From positions 16,317 through 80,316 of the forward strand of contig PTKZ01000005.1 of NCBI GenBank assembly GCA_002938205.1: a stretch of DNA of 64,000 bases. The letters run 5' to 3'. The notes under the pieces are model-generated. The model was not told the DNA's origin, did no database searches, and worked only from the letters and a program-made list of their open reading frames with translations. Position 1 is the first letter of the stretch, and every line of letters starts with the position of its first letter. Source of the stretch: Alphaproteobacteria bacterium MarineAlpha5_Bin5 (GTDB taxonomy: Bacteria > Pseudomonadota > Alphaproteobacteria > HIMB59 > GCA-002718135). The translations under genes and the position numbers were made by a program. Of the stretch, positions 12,742-22,622 are shown piece by piece.

Positions 12742-13179
12742 ATGATAGATAAAATAGATGAACAAATTATCCAGTTTTTAGCGAAAAATGGACGGATAAA
12801 ATTAAGTGACCTTGCAAAAAAAGTAAATTTATCAATTTCACCATGTCAAGCTAGATTAAAAAAATTAGAAGATAAAAAATATATATTAGGATATCACGCA
12901 AGAGTAAATTATGAACAAATGCGAAAAGCACACATTGCATTCGTTCAAGTATCGCTATCTGATACAAGAGCATCAGCTTTAGAAAAATTTAACTTGGAGG
13001 TTTCAAAGCTTGAAAGTGTTGAACAATGTCATATGATTGCTGGTAATTTTGACTATTTATTAAAAGTAAGAACTAAAAATATTTCAGAATATAGAGTTTT
13101 GCTCTCAGAAAAAATATCGGCTCTCCCAAATGTTTCTTCAACTTCTACGTTTGTTTCAATGGAAACAGTTAAAGATTGA
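12742..13179 (+). CDS. Lrp/AsnC family transcriptional regulator, probable putA regulator
   Basis: N-terminal HTH (IIQFLAKNGRIKLSDLAKKVNLSISPCQARLKKLE), C-terminal RAM-like domain; divergent from putA. Confidence 0.9.
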   Translation: MIDKIDEQIIQFLAKNGRIKLSDLAKKVNLSISPCQARLKKLEDKKYILGYHARVNYEQMRKAHIAFVQVSLSDTRASALEKFNLEVSKLESVEQCHMIAGNFDYLLKVRTKNISEYRVLLSEKISALPNVSSTSTFVSMETVKD

Positions 13180-13180
13180 T

Positions 13181-14245
13181 CTATAAAGGTTTGTAATCAA
13201 TATTGTATTTAAAATATTTTGGTCCAACTAAATCAATAGCTTCTTTTGATCTCCATATAGGATCACAAGGAAGACCTAATATGTTGACTGCAAGACCATA
13301 TTTCATTGCCTCAGTAGTTACAGGTTCTCCGGTATTAGCGTCAAATAAACAAATTAAATCAGGTGTTGTAGCTAACACTTTCTCACCTTCCTTAGCAATT
13401 AAGAATTCATTTTGAAAATCAAGTTTAGCATTTCTTCCTACAAAATCACCAATTCCTTCTAATTTTACAACACCTCTCGTAAAGCCTTCACCTGCAGTTC
13501 TTTCAACATCTCTGACTCTTGCTTGAAATAAATGTTTTCCATTAAGTTCTTTTGCAAGCACTAGATATGCATTAAAAGAATGTTCTTTAACTATGCAACC
13601 AATATAATGAATTAAAGATAAACTGTTTTTAATTAAATATTTTTTACATTCTGCTGCTGTAACAGGATATAAGCTTACCATAGCAGATCCTCCCATTTGA
13701 ATTGTAAGAGCTCTTGCTAATTTTTCTGTCCATTGATTGCTAATAGTATCGAATGTAGCTCCGTTTCCTTTATCATCTATCATTGCCATTGGAGTTGCTG
13801 TGATTCCTCCTAATGTAAAAGAAACCATTTGTAATTCAGGAAAAGCTCTACCCATGGCATCACCATCAACAATAGGTAATCCCAATTTAGCTGCAGCAAC
13901 AAATGGAATTGTAGAATTTAAGCCACCTGCTTCAATACAAAGTATTGCGGAAACTTTTTTTTGCATTAATCTTTCCATCATAGAAACAAGTTGTGTAAAT
14001 TCATTTCCAGAAGGAAATTTTTCCATCATTACTGTAGGGGCGCCCATCATTGCTATTGGAAGTATTAGAGAGTCATCATCAAGTTCATCAACTTCAATAA
14101 CCTTTACTGGTTCAGCATTTTTTAGACATTGATTTGTCATTAATCTACCAACGTAAGGATCACCTCCACCGCCGGATCCAAGAACAGCTCCGCCAATCGC
14201 TATAGCCTCTAATTTACCCTTATCAACTAATGTTATCTTTTTCAT
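13181..14245 (-). CDS. DUF917 family protein (S-methyl thiohydantoin desulfurase-like family)
   Basis: GGAVLGSGGGGDPYVGRL, DGDAMGRAFPELQM, GEPVTTEAMKYGL; adjacent to HyuA-like gene. Confidence 0.83.
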   Translation of the reverse strand: MKKITLVDKGKLEAIAIGGAVLGSGGGGDPYVGRLMTNQCLKNAEPVKVIEVDELDDDSLILPIAMMGAPTVMMEKFPSGNEFTQLVSMMERLMQKKVSAILCIEAGGLNSTIPFVAAAKLGLPIVDGDAMGRAFPELQMVSFTLGGITATPMAMIDDKGNGATFDTISNQWTEKLARALTIQMGGSAMVSLYPVTAAECKKYLIKNSLSLIHYIGCIVKEHSFNAYLVLAKELNGKHLFQARVRDVERTAGEGFTRGVVKLEGIGDFVGRNAKLDFQNEFLIAKEGEKVLATTPDLICLFDANTGEPVTTEAMKYGLAVNILGLPCDPIWRSKEAIDLVGPKYFKYNIDYKPL

Positions 14246-15790
14246 TTATGATTTACTTTCCATCTTAAGATCACCAACAACAGTTACATTAATTAACAAA
14301 TTATTGCCCGGTAAATAGGATAGCGGCATATCTGAAACTGCTAAAACTTTAATTGTTTTAGGGTCAGCATTTCTTTCTATAGCAAGCTTTTTTGCCTCTT
14401 CAGTAACTTGATTAATTGCAGTTGCTCTATCAATTTTATTTTCAATTAATACAATCTTGGATACTTGACCACTAACTTGCGCAATTGCTGCACCAACAGC
14501 ATTTGCTAAATCATTGTGAGGTGGTTTTATAACTTCTAATCCATCAATTTCTTCAGCAAGCATAACACTTCCGCCCCCAACAGCAATTACAGGAATTTTT
14601 TGACTAGAAGTTCTTGCTCTTGCAACTCTATCTTCAACCATTTGATCTATTATATTAATTATCTCATCTTTATTAATAACATTAGGCGCACATTTAGTGC
14701 CTATTTTACATCTTCCATATGAGACAGCAATATCTGTAGCAGTAAGAATACTACCTCCAAAAACCATAGCTTTATCGGTTAATTCATGGCCTACAGACTG
14801 CGGTCCTACTGATGGACTTTCTTTATTAATTATAGATCCTCCTCCTAAGCCAAAACTTATTACATCTGGCATAGAAAAGTTAGTTCTTACATCAGCTACT
14901 GTAACAGAGGTACCTGCTTGTCTTGGAAATCCATCTTTAACTTCTCCAACATCTGTTGTTGTGCCGCCAACATCTACCACAAGAGCATTTTTTTCTTTTG
15001 ATAAAAAAGCAGCTCCTCTCATTGAATTTGTAGGTCCACAAGCAAAAGTCAAAACTGGTAAATCAATTACTTCAGATGCTTGAATTAAAGTTCCATCATT
15101 TCTTGTAAAAAACATAGGGCAATTAAAATTTAATTTTTTTCGAAGATCTTCGAATGAATCAACAACTTCTTTAGCTAATGGTTTAAGTGTTGCATTAATT
15201 AGTGCAGCGTTTTCTCTTTCTAATAATCCCATTCCTCCAATATTTTTACCAAGCGAAATATTTGTATCTGGTGAGTATTTTTTAATTATGTCATATGCCT
15301 GTTGCTCCATATCTCCTCTAACAGTTGCAAATACAGAACTTATTGCAATTTGATCACATCCAAGTACTTTTAACTTTTCTAATGCATCAATAATTTCTTT
15401 CTCTTCTAATTTTGCAATTTCACTTCCATCCATTTCAAAACCACCTTTGACAAGTTGAAAATTACCATTCATAGAATCAACTAGCTCTTTTGGCCAATCT
15501 GCAAAAGGTAAAATAGATCCTCCAGATGGTAAACATATTCTAATCAAACCTGTTTTTGCTAAATTCTTTCTTTGCACTATAGCATTAACAAAATGAGTAG
15601 TTCCAATAATCAATGCTTCTGCTTGAAATGATTCTATTGTTGCTTGTTTAAGAGTTGCTTTAATAGCATTTTCAACGCCTGATAAAATGTCGGGAGTAGT
15701 AGGCCTTTTGGATCCTCCTAAAAATTTCTCTGCTTGCATAACAACTGCATCAGTATTAGTTCCACCAACATCTACTCCGATTCTAATCAT
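14246..15790 (-). CDS. Hydantoinase/oxoprolinase A-like protein (short form, 514 aa)
   Basis: IGVDVGGTNTDAVV, ERENAALINATLKPLAKEV, VVDVGGTTTDVGEV, FGLGGGSII. Confidence 0.88.
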   Translation of the reverse strand: MIRIGVDVGGTNTDAVVMQAEKFLGGSKRPTTPDILSGVENAIKATLKQATIESFQAEALIIGTTHFVNAIVQRKNLAKTGLIRICLPSGGSILPFADWPKELVDSMNGNFQLVKGGFEMDGSEIAKLEEKEIIDALEKLKVLGCDQIAISSVFATVRGDMEQQAYDIIKKYSPDTNISLGKNIGGMGLLERENAALINATLKPLAKEVVDSFEDLRKKLNFNCPMFFTRNDGTLIQASEVIDLPVLTFACGPTNSMRGAAFLSKEKNALVVDVGGTTTDVGEVKDGFPRQAGTSVTVADVRTNFSMPDVISFGLGGGSIINKESPSVGPQSVGHELTDKAMVFGGSILTATDIAVSYGRCKIGTKCAPNVINKDEIINIIDQMVEDRVARARTSSQKIPVIAVGGGSVMLAEEIDGLEVIKPPHNDLANAVGAAIAQVSGQVSKIVLIENKIDRATAINQVTEEAKKLAIERNADPKTIKVLAVSDMPLSYLPGNNLLINVTVVGDLKMESKS

Positions 15791-15819
15791 TATTTTATCT
15801 TACACAGAGAAATATAATT

Positions 15820-16755
15820 TTAAACATTTTTTCTTTGCGACCATGAGTCTAGGGCAACAGCAATTACTATTACGAGACCTAAAATTATTCTTTGCCATAG
15901 TGGATCAACCTGTAGAAGATTGAAACCATTATTCATAAAAGCCAAAAAGAAGGCTGCTGCAACTGTACGCCAAATAGCACCTTTTCCACCCATAATAGAA
16001 GTCCCTCCAACAATAACTGCAGTTAAAACAGAAAATACAAAACTAAAATCATCAGAAGGTTGCGCTGATATTGATCTTGAAGAATTAACTATACCAGCTA
16101 ATGCTGCAGAGGCTCCTAATAAAATAAAGGTTGTTGCCTGAACCATAGGAACATTTATACCTGCTAACCTAGCAGCCTCTTGATTCCCACCAGTTGCAAA
16201 AACATTTCTTCCAAAACGAGTTCTGGTAAGAAGAATACTTGCAATAATTACTGTTATTAAAGCTATCCAAGTAGCTGAAGTAATATCAAAAAATTTTGTT
16301 CGGGCTATTTGTTGATAAGTATCAGTAACAGGTCTCATAAGTGATCTATCGCTTATTAAATAACCAAAACCAAAAAACATAAATGATGTTGCAAGAGTTG
16401 CAATAAAAGAGTTTACCTTAAAATACGTAACTACTATTGCATTAAAAGCACCTAATATAATTCCCAACCCTACTCCTCCAAATACACTTAAAAGAACATT
16501 ACCTGTTGCATTTTCAATATTAAGAGCAAATAAAGGTGCTACAACAAAAATTGCTGATATTGATATATCAAAATTACCAGATATTATTACGATAGTCATA
16601 AATGAAGCAGCAATTAAAATTGTCGATTGTTGATCAAGAAGATTTCTAATATTTCTTTCAGTAAAAAACCCTTCAGTGGTGAGAGCTAAAATTAAAAATA
16701 ATGATATTGTGATTACTGCTATTCCATATTTTCTTGATAATTCTATGATGTTCAT
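15820..16755 (-). CDS. Ribose-type ABC transporter permease
   Basis: RbsC-like: ISGNFDISIS, GRNVFATGGNQEAARLAGINV, VGGTSIMGGKGAIWRT. Confidence 0.92.
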   Translation of the reverse strand: MNIIELSRKYGIAVITISLFLILALTTEGFFTERNIRNLLDQQSTILIAASFMTIVIISGNFDISISAIFVVAPLFALNIENATGNVLLSVFGGVGLGIILGAFNAIVVTYFKVNSFIATLATSFMFFGFGYLISDRSLMRPVTDTYQQIARTKFFDITSATWIALITVIIASILLTRTRFGRNVFATGGNQEAARLAGINVPMVQATTFILLGASAALAGIVNSSRSISAQPSDDFSFVFSVLTAVIVGGTSIMGGKGAIWRTVAAAFFLAFMNNGFNLLQVDPLWQRIILGLVIVIAVALDSWSQRKNV

Positions 16756-16757
16756 AA

Positions 16758-18275
16758 TTAGTTTTTAAATGTTGCTTCCATAATAGTTTTTTTATTTATT
16801 GCTGATCCCTCTAATTCAGCGGAAAGCTTACCTCTTGACATTACCAAAACTCTATTAGACATTCCAATGATCTCTTCAATTTCAGAGGAAATCAATAGTA
16901 CAGACTCACCAACATCAGATAATTTGGCTATTAGTTCATAAATTGATTTTTTTGCACCTATATCAACTCCTCTAGTGGGTTCGTCAGCAATAAGAAGTCT
17001 TGGTTTACCCATTGCAGCTTTTGCAAATAATATTTTTTGCTGATTTCCACCTGACAAATATTGTACTTCAAAATCAACACCATTGTGCTTGACTGTTGTT
17101 TTATTACAAGCCTCAATTACATCAACTTTTTCCTTTTTTTTATTAACTCCATAAATTGATGAAAATTTTTTTAAATAAGGCAAAGATATATTTTCAATTA
17201 ATGATCGAGCTAAAATTAAACCTTGTGTTCTTCTTGATTCTGGAACCATTGCAATACCCATATCAATAGATTTATTAATAGAATTATTTTTTATTTCTTT
17301 TCCATAAAAATTAATTTTTCCTTTGTCAGGTTTTTTATCTCCAAAAATTGTAAGCGCTAATTCACTTCTCCCTGATCCAACCAATCCTGATAAACCTACT
17401 ATTTCACCTCTTTTTATTTCAAAAGAAATTTTCTCAAATTCATTTTTTCTGGTTAAATTTGATACTTGTAAAATTGTTTCAGAATTTTTACTAACAGGTT
17501 TAATTTTTGGAAACAAGTTGCCTTCTTCTTTTCCAGTCATTCCTTCAATCAAACTTTTTTTTGTTTCTTTTTTTGCAATATTAGTTCTAATTAATTGCCC
17601 ATTACGTAGAAGTGAAATTCTATCTGAAATACTCAAAACTTCCTCTAAAAAATGTGAGATATATATTATTGTAGTTCCAGTCTTAGCCAACGAATTTACA
17701 AGAAAATGGAGTTGTTCTGTTTCATTACTAGCCAATCTTGCAGTTGGCTCATCAAAAACTATTAAGCGCGCATTACTATTTAGCGCTCTCAATATCTCAA
17801 CTTTTTGTTGCTCAGCAACAGATAATGAGCCTACTATTGAATCAGGATTTAAAAACAAATTAAAACGGTTCATTACAGATAATACTTTTTCTTTTGTTTT
17901 TTTAGAAGAAACAAAAAATCCTGAAGTTAGTTCCCTTCCCATTGCAATATTATCTACAACAGTTCTGCTAGGTAAAAGAGAGAGTTCTTGAGAAATACCT
18001 ACAAGACCAAGATTAACTGATTGTACTGGTGAATTAATTTGGGATTCTTTCCCTTCGATTAACATCTGCCCAGAGTCTAGCTTATACGCTCCCAAAATTA
18101 TTTTACCTAAAGTAGATTTTCCAGCTCCATTTTCACCTACAAGTGAATGTATCTCACCCATTTTAAAATCAATATTACAATTGATTAAAGCTTTTGTAGC
18201 GCCAAAGCTCTTAGAAACATTTTTAAATGATATAAGAGCTTCAGCAGTTTTTTGATTTATATTTAACCGTCCCAC
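16758..18275 (-). CDS. Sugar-type ABC transporter ATP-binding protein (two ABC domains)
   Basis: GENGAGKSTL, second NBD GLVGSGRSEL, LSGGNQQKILFAK, DEPTRGVDIGAK. Confidence 0.94.
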   Translation of the reverse strand: MGRLNINQKTAEALISFKNVSKSFGATKALINCNIDFKMGEIHSLVGENGAGKSTLGKIILGAYKLDSGQMLIEGKESQINSPVQSVNLGLVGISQELSLLPSRTVVDNIAMGRELTSGFFVSSKKTKEKVLSVMNRFNLFLNPDSIVGSLSVAEQQKVEILRALNSNARLIVFDEPTARLASNETEQLHFLVNSLAKTGTTIIYISHFLEEVLSISDRISLLRNGQLIRTNIAKKETKKSLIEGMTGKEEGNLFPKIKPVSKNSETILQVSNLTRKNEFEKISFEIKRGEIVGLSGLVGSGRSELALTIFGDKKPDKGKINFYGKEIKNNSINKSIDMGIAMVPESRRTQGLILARSLIENISLPYLKKFSSIYGVNKKKEKVDVIEACNKTTVKHNGVDFEVQYLSGGNQQKILFAKAAMGKPRLLIADEPTRGVDIGAKKSIYELIAKLSDVGESVLLISSEIEEIIGMSNRVLVMSRGKLSAELEGSAINKKTIMEATFKN

Positions 18276-19246
18276 TCAGCAGTAAATTTAGAAATATTAT
18301 CTGTAGTCATTAAGCCTTCATCAGGAATTGAACTTAAAGGATCAATACCTCCTCTGTCTGTACCATTAAGAGCATCAACCATGGATTCCATTGCAAGTCT
18401 TCCTTCAGTTCCTGGTGCTCCAAATACACCTGCAAACCATGAGCCATCAGCAATACCTTTTATTGCTGGCGCAGATCCACCAAGACCGATTAACTTTACT
18501 TTACCGGTCATTCCTTCGTCAGCTAAAACTATAGCAGCACCTTGCATAGATTGATCGGCACCAACCATAACATCAAAAGATTTACCTGTGCTTAAAATAT
18601 CTTGAGTTGCTGCAATACCGCCATCAGGACCTAGATATTTACCTTCACCTTCAGCAACAACTTTTATATTTGAGTGATTTGAAATAACATCATCAAAACC
18701 TTGGCGAATTGCATCATCCAAAGGAATTCCCTTTATTCCATAAATAAATACAACTTCACAATTATCATCACCTTCACATGCTTTTACTGTTAGATTACCA
18801 TGTCTTGTTCCCGATCTATAAGGTGCTGCTAAAACTGAAGCTGCAATTCCGTCTACTTGTGGATCTGAGGTTGTTAAATCTGGTCCTACAACTTGATTAA
18901 GAACTACAATTTCAATGCCTGCAGCTATTGCTGATTCAATATCAGGAATTAATCCCACTCCGTAAATTGCACAAACAACTATACCGTCATACTTACCTGA
19001 TGCTATTGCATCTTGTAACTGAGCTGTCTGTTTTGCTGGATCAAATTGTGCATCAAATTCGGTTATGTTAATTCCATTTGCATTTGCTACAGCCTCCATC
19101 TCTCTTACTGATGCTGCCAACCAAGTATTAGCAGAACTCGCAGAAAGGTATGCTACTTCTTTTGCTAAAACAATTTTGTTGAAACTAAATATACAAATCA
19201 ATGAAAATAAAATTGAAAAAAATAAACTTTTTTTTCTATACTTCAT
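18263..19246 (-). CDS. Ribose-type ABC transporter substrate-binding protein
   Basis: Signal peptide then periplasmic-binding fold (FDPAKQTAQLQDAIASGKYDGIVV). Confidence 0.9.
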   Translation of the reverse strand: MKYRKKSLFFSILFSLICIFSFNKIVLAKEVAYLSASSANTWLAASVREMEAVANANGINITEFDAQFDPAKQTAQLQDAIASGKYDGIVVCAIYGVGLIPDIESAIAAGIEIVVLNQVVGPDLTTSDPQVDGIAASVLAAPYRSGTRHGNLTVKACEGDDNCEVVFIYGIKGIPLDDAIRQGFDDVISNHSNIKVVAEGEGKYLGPDGGIAATQDILSTGKSFDVMVGADQSMQGAAIVLADEGMTGKVKLIGLGGSAPAIKGIADGSWFAGVFGAPGTEGRLAMESMVDALNGTDRGGIDPLSSIPDEGLMTTDNISKFTAEWDG

Positions 19247-19333
19247 AATACCTCCTAAAAATGATTTTAAGCTAACATTTAAATAAATTTTCTACAACTT
19301 TATTCTTCTTTTATTAATTTAAGAATTCAAAAA

Positions 19334-20134
19334 TTAACTTACAACAATTCTATTTCCGAATGGATCTTCATCTTTAAATAATCCAAATTTTTCTATTTCT
19401 TTATTTGATGGGGATTCACAACTCCACTTTCTGCTAGGAATTAAGTTAAATCTTCTTTTTAAATTGGCATGATGTTCTGCTTTTTTCAATGCAGCTAAAG
19501 AAGGGTCGATTACTGGAACACCAATTTCTTCTTGCAAAGTTTTATAAAACCCAAATTCAGCTGTACATCCTAGTATGATTGATTCTGCGTAATCTTTTTC
19601 TACAGCTTTTCTTGATGCATCAATTAATAAATTTACAGTTCTTTGATGATCTTCTTGAAAATCATCTACACCGAGTCCAACATCATAAAACCCAGTAAGC
19701 TTATCACCATAACCATATTCGTGCACATTGCTTTTCATTTGATTAACCCATTTTCTTCTTCCAACAATTATTCCAAAATTGTTTGCTAAACTTAGAGCTA
19801 TTTCCATTGATGAATGGCATGGCGCAACTACAACCATATCACCTGAAACCTCCCTTGCATCATGAAGGGCAGTATCATAAAAACAGCCTATAGCTAATGC
19901 GTCAAAACCTTCTTTTTCTGCACAAACTGTAGCATTAATTATACCAGCAGTCGCTAGTGCTTCATAAGATCTATATTCAATATGTGAAAAACTTCCATTA
20001 TTATCTTTTAGAGAGGTTATATGAACTTCTGTATTTGAATCTTTTGTATCTTTAACCATATCCTCAAAAAGAACATCTAAACTATCTACTCCAACTGGAG
20101 TAAGATACATGATTTTTAATGGTTTATCTTTCAT
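19334..20134 (-). CDS. Asp/Glu/hydantoin racemase-like protein (start 20134 or 20164)
   Basis: LATAGIINATVCAEKEGFDALAIGCFYDTALHDARE; SIILGCTAEFG Cys motifs. Confidence 0.82.
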   Translation of the reverse strand: MKDKPLKIMYLTPVGVDSLDVLFEDMVKDTKDSNTEVHITSLKDNNGSFSHIEYRSYEALATAGIINATVCAEKEGFDALAIGCFYDTALHDAREVSGDMVVVAPCHSSMEIALSLANNFGIIVGRRKWVNQMKSNVHEYGYGDKLTGFYDVGLGVDDFQEDHQRTVNLLIDASRKAVEKDYAESIILGCTAEFGFYKTLQEEIGVPVIDPSLAALKKAEHHANLKRRFNLIPSRKWSCESPSNKEIEKFGLFKDEDPFGNRIVVS

Positions 20135-20247
20135 TCTTATAAGATTATATGAAGGAGAATACAAAATGCAATCAAATAATAATTTTTTAATAAAAATTTG
20201 TTTAATTATTTTATAATATTATATAATTTAAGTAAGAGTTTTATAAA

Positions 20248-21345
20248 ATGACAAATAAAAAAATTAACAAGCTTCAAGCTGCTTTAATTGATGAAAATCT
20301 TGACTTATTAGCGATCGTTCCAGGTTCAAATTTTTTATATTTAACTGGAGGCAATTTTCATCTTATGGAAAGACCAACAATTTTACTTATTTCAAAAAAC
20401 ATAAAACCAATTGCAATTTTACCAGTTTTAGAAGTTGATAGTTTTAATAAGTTAAAATTAGATGCTGATATTATTGAGTGGCAAGATAGTGATGGTTATC
20501 AATCAGCATTTAACAAAGCTTATGAGAAGTTGGCTCCAATCAAAAAAATAGGTATTGAGGGTCAGCGAATGAGAGTTTTTGAGTCACAGGCAATCGAAAA
20601 AGCTTTTAAAAATATTGAGATAATAAATGCTCACAAATTTATTAATAAAATTAGATTAAATAAAGATGAAGCAGAGATTAACAATTTACAAAAAGCAGTT
20701 AATATTGCCGAAACTTCATTAAAAGAAACTATAAAGTTTGTTGAAGAAGGTAAAACAGAAATTGAAATAAAAAATTTTCTTATTCAACAATTATATCGTT
20801 ATGGAGCAGAGGGAATTGCTTTTGATCCTATTGTTTTAGCTTCAGATAATTCTGCATTACCACATGGTCATTCGAGAAAAGATTATAAAATTCGTAATGG
20901 TGATTGTTTACTTTTTGATTTTGGTGCAACTGTAAATGGTTACCATTCAGATATAACAAGAACTTTTTTTGTTAAATCTGTATCAGATGAGCAAAAAAAT
21001 ATTTATGAAGCTGTTCTAAGAGCAAATCAAATTGGTATAGAAATATCAAAACCTGGATTAACTCTTCATGAACTTGATGATACTGTTTTAAAAAGTTTAG
21101 CTGATTCAAATTATAGGGAATTGATTGTTCATAAAACAGGACATGGATTGGGCTTGGACGTTCATGAAGATCCATATGTGATGAGAAAAAATCATGATGT
21201 GCTGGAAGAAGGAATGGTTATTACAATAGAACCAGGCTTATATAAAAAAGGAAGTCTTGGAGTGAGAATTGAAGATGATGTAGTTATTACGAAAAGTGGG
21301 TGCAAAAGCTTAACTACATTTCCAAAACAACTTACTATTATCTAA
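20248..21345 (+). CDS. M24 family metallopeptidase (Xaa-Pro dipeptidase/creatinase-like)
   Basis: LLFDFGATVNGYHSDITRTF, HKTGHGLGLDVHE, GMVITIEPGLY, GVRIEDDVVIT. Confidence 0.92.
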   Translation: MTNKKINKLQAALIDENLDLLAIVPGSNFLYLTGGNFHLMERPTILLISKNIKPIAILPVLEVDSFNKLKLDADIIEWQDSDGYQSAFNKAYEKLAPIKKIGIEGQRMRVFESQAIEKAFKNIEIINAHKFINKIRLNKDEAEINNLQKAVNIAETSLKETIKFVEEGKTEIEIKNFLIQQLYRYGAEGIAFDPIVLASDNSALPHGHSRKDYKIRNGDCLLFDFGATVNGYHSDITRTFFVKSVSDEQKNIYEAVLRANQIGIEISKPGLTLHELDDTVLKSLADSNYRELIVHKTGHGLGLDVHEDPYVMRKNHDVLEEGMVITIEPGLYKKGSLGVRIEDDVVITKSGCKSLTTFPKQLTII

Positions 21346-21353
21346 TAATCAAA

Positions 21354-21869
21354 TTATTTTTTTTTCATCTTCATTTGGTGAATAATAAAAAATGGAGCAA
21401 GAAGTTGAGCATAATTTTTAACATCACTAATACTTTTTTTATTATAGTAATTTTCTTTATGTAAAATATTTAAGGTGCCTAATACCTTTTTATTACTTAT
21501 AATAGGTATATTAATAATTGAGCCACATCCAAGTGATTTTATAACTTCATAATCAAAAAACAATTTTTTTATTTGATTAAAGTTAGAACCTAAAAATTCT
21601 TTTTTGTTTACTATGACTCTATTTGTCCAAGCATTTTTTGGTATAGGCTTAGTTCCTAATAAAGGATAAATTTTTTTATTATTTGAATAAACTCTTTCAA
21701 CATATTTTTCAGAATTATCAACTACCATTAGTGTGAATAACTTATGACCAACTGACTTTTTTATTGCAACATCGAGTTTTTTATAGAACACACTAGCTTT
21801 AAAATTTTTTGAATCAGATAATAGATTAACTATCTTTCTATTATTTTGGTTTAATTTCATCTTCTTCAT
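21354..21869 (-). CDS. GAF-domain protein
   Basis: LFTLMVVDNSEKYVERVYSNNKKIYPLLG, GCGSIINIPIISNKKVLGTLNILH; overlaps end of oppF-like gene. Confidence 0.75.
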   Translation of the reverse strand: MKKMKLNQNNRKIVNLLSDSKNFKASVFYKKLDVAIKKSVGHKLFTLMVVDNSEKYVERVYSNNKKIYPLLGTKPIPKNAWTNRVIVNKKEFLGSNFNQIKKLFFDYEVIKSLGCGSIINIPIISNKKVLGTLNILHKENYYNKKSISDVKNYAQLLAPFFIIHQMKMKKK

Positions 21870-22617
21870 CTGTTACTGTCGGAATAGCTCTGATTAAAGT
21901 TTTGGTATAATCACTTTTTGGTCTAGAAAATACTTCCATCGTTTTACCAAATTCATCAATTTTACCTTTATTCATTACCAATACCCTATTTGCAATATTT
22001 TTTACAACACTCAAATCATGCGTAATAAAAATATAAGTTAGATTAAATTTGTTCTTTATGTTTAATAGAAGGTTTAAAACTTTAGATTGAACTATTACAT
22101 CTAAAGCTGATGTAGGCTCATCAAGAATCAAAACTTTTGGTTCAGATGCCAAAGCACGAGCAATTGCAACTCTTTGCTTTTGACCCCCTGAAAGAGTATC
22201 AGGGTATCGATGCATAAATTCTGCGTCTAATCCTACATAAGAAAGAAGTTTTTCAACTCTATCTGAAATTTTGTCATTACTAACAATTTTATGAATTTTT
22301 AAAGGCAAAGAAATAGTATTATAAATTGTTTTTTTTGGATTTAGAGTAGACATCGGATTTTGTTGAACAAATTGTATAAGTTTTCTTAAATTCAAACTTC
22401 TGTTCGAAGACAACAAACTATCTTCTAACCATACTTCTCCATTATCTTGATTATAAATTCCAAGAATAATGTTTGCTAATGTTGTTTTTCCAGATCCAGA
22501 TTCTCCCACAATTGCAAAACAGTCGCTTTCTTCAATTTTTAAACTTATATTATCTAATGCTTGAACAATATTGCTTTTGATAATAAATTTTTTTGAAATA
22601 TTTTTTACTTCAATCAT
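21841..22617 (-). CDS. Dipeptide/oligopeptide ABC transporter ATP-binding protein
   Basis: GESGSGKTTLA, LSGGQKQRVAIARALASEPKVLILDEPTSALD. Confidence 0.93.
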   Translation of the reverse strand: MIEVKNISKKFIIKSNIVQALDNISLKIEESDCFAIVGESGSGKTTLANIILGIYNQDNGEVWLEDSLLSSNRSLNLRKLIQFVQQNPMSTLNPKKTIYNTISLPLKIHKIVSNDKISDRVEKLLSYVGLDAEFMHRYPDTLSGGQKQRVAIARALASEPKVLILDEPTSALDVIVQSKVLNLLLNIKNKFNLTYIFITHDLSVVKNIANRVLVMNKGKIDEFGKTMEVFSRPKSDYTKTLIRAIPTVTDEEDEIKPK

Positions 22618-22622
22618 AATAT

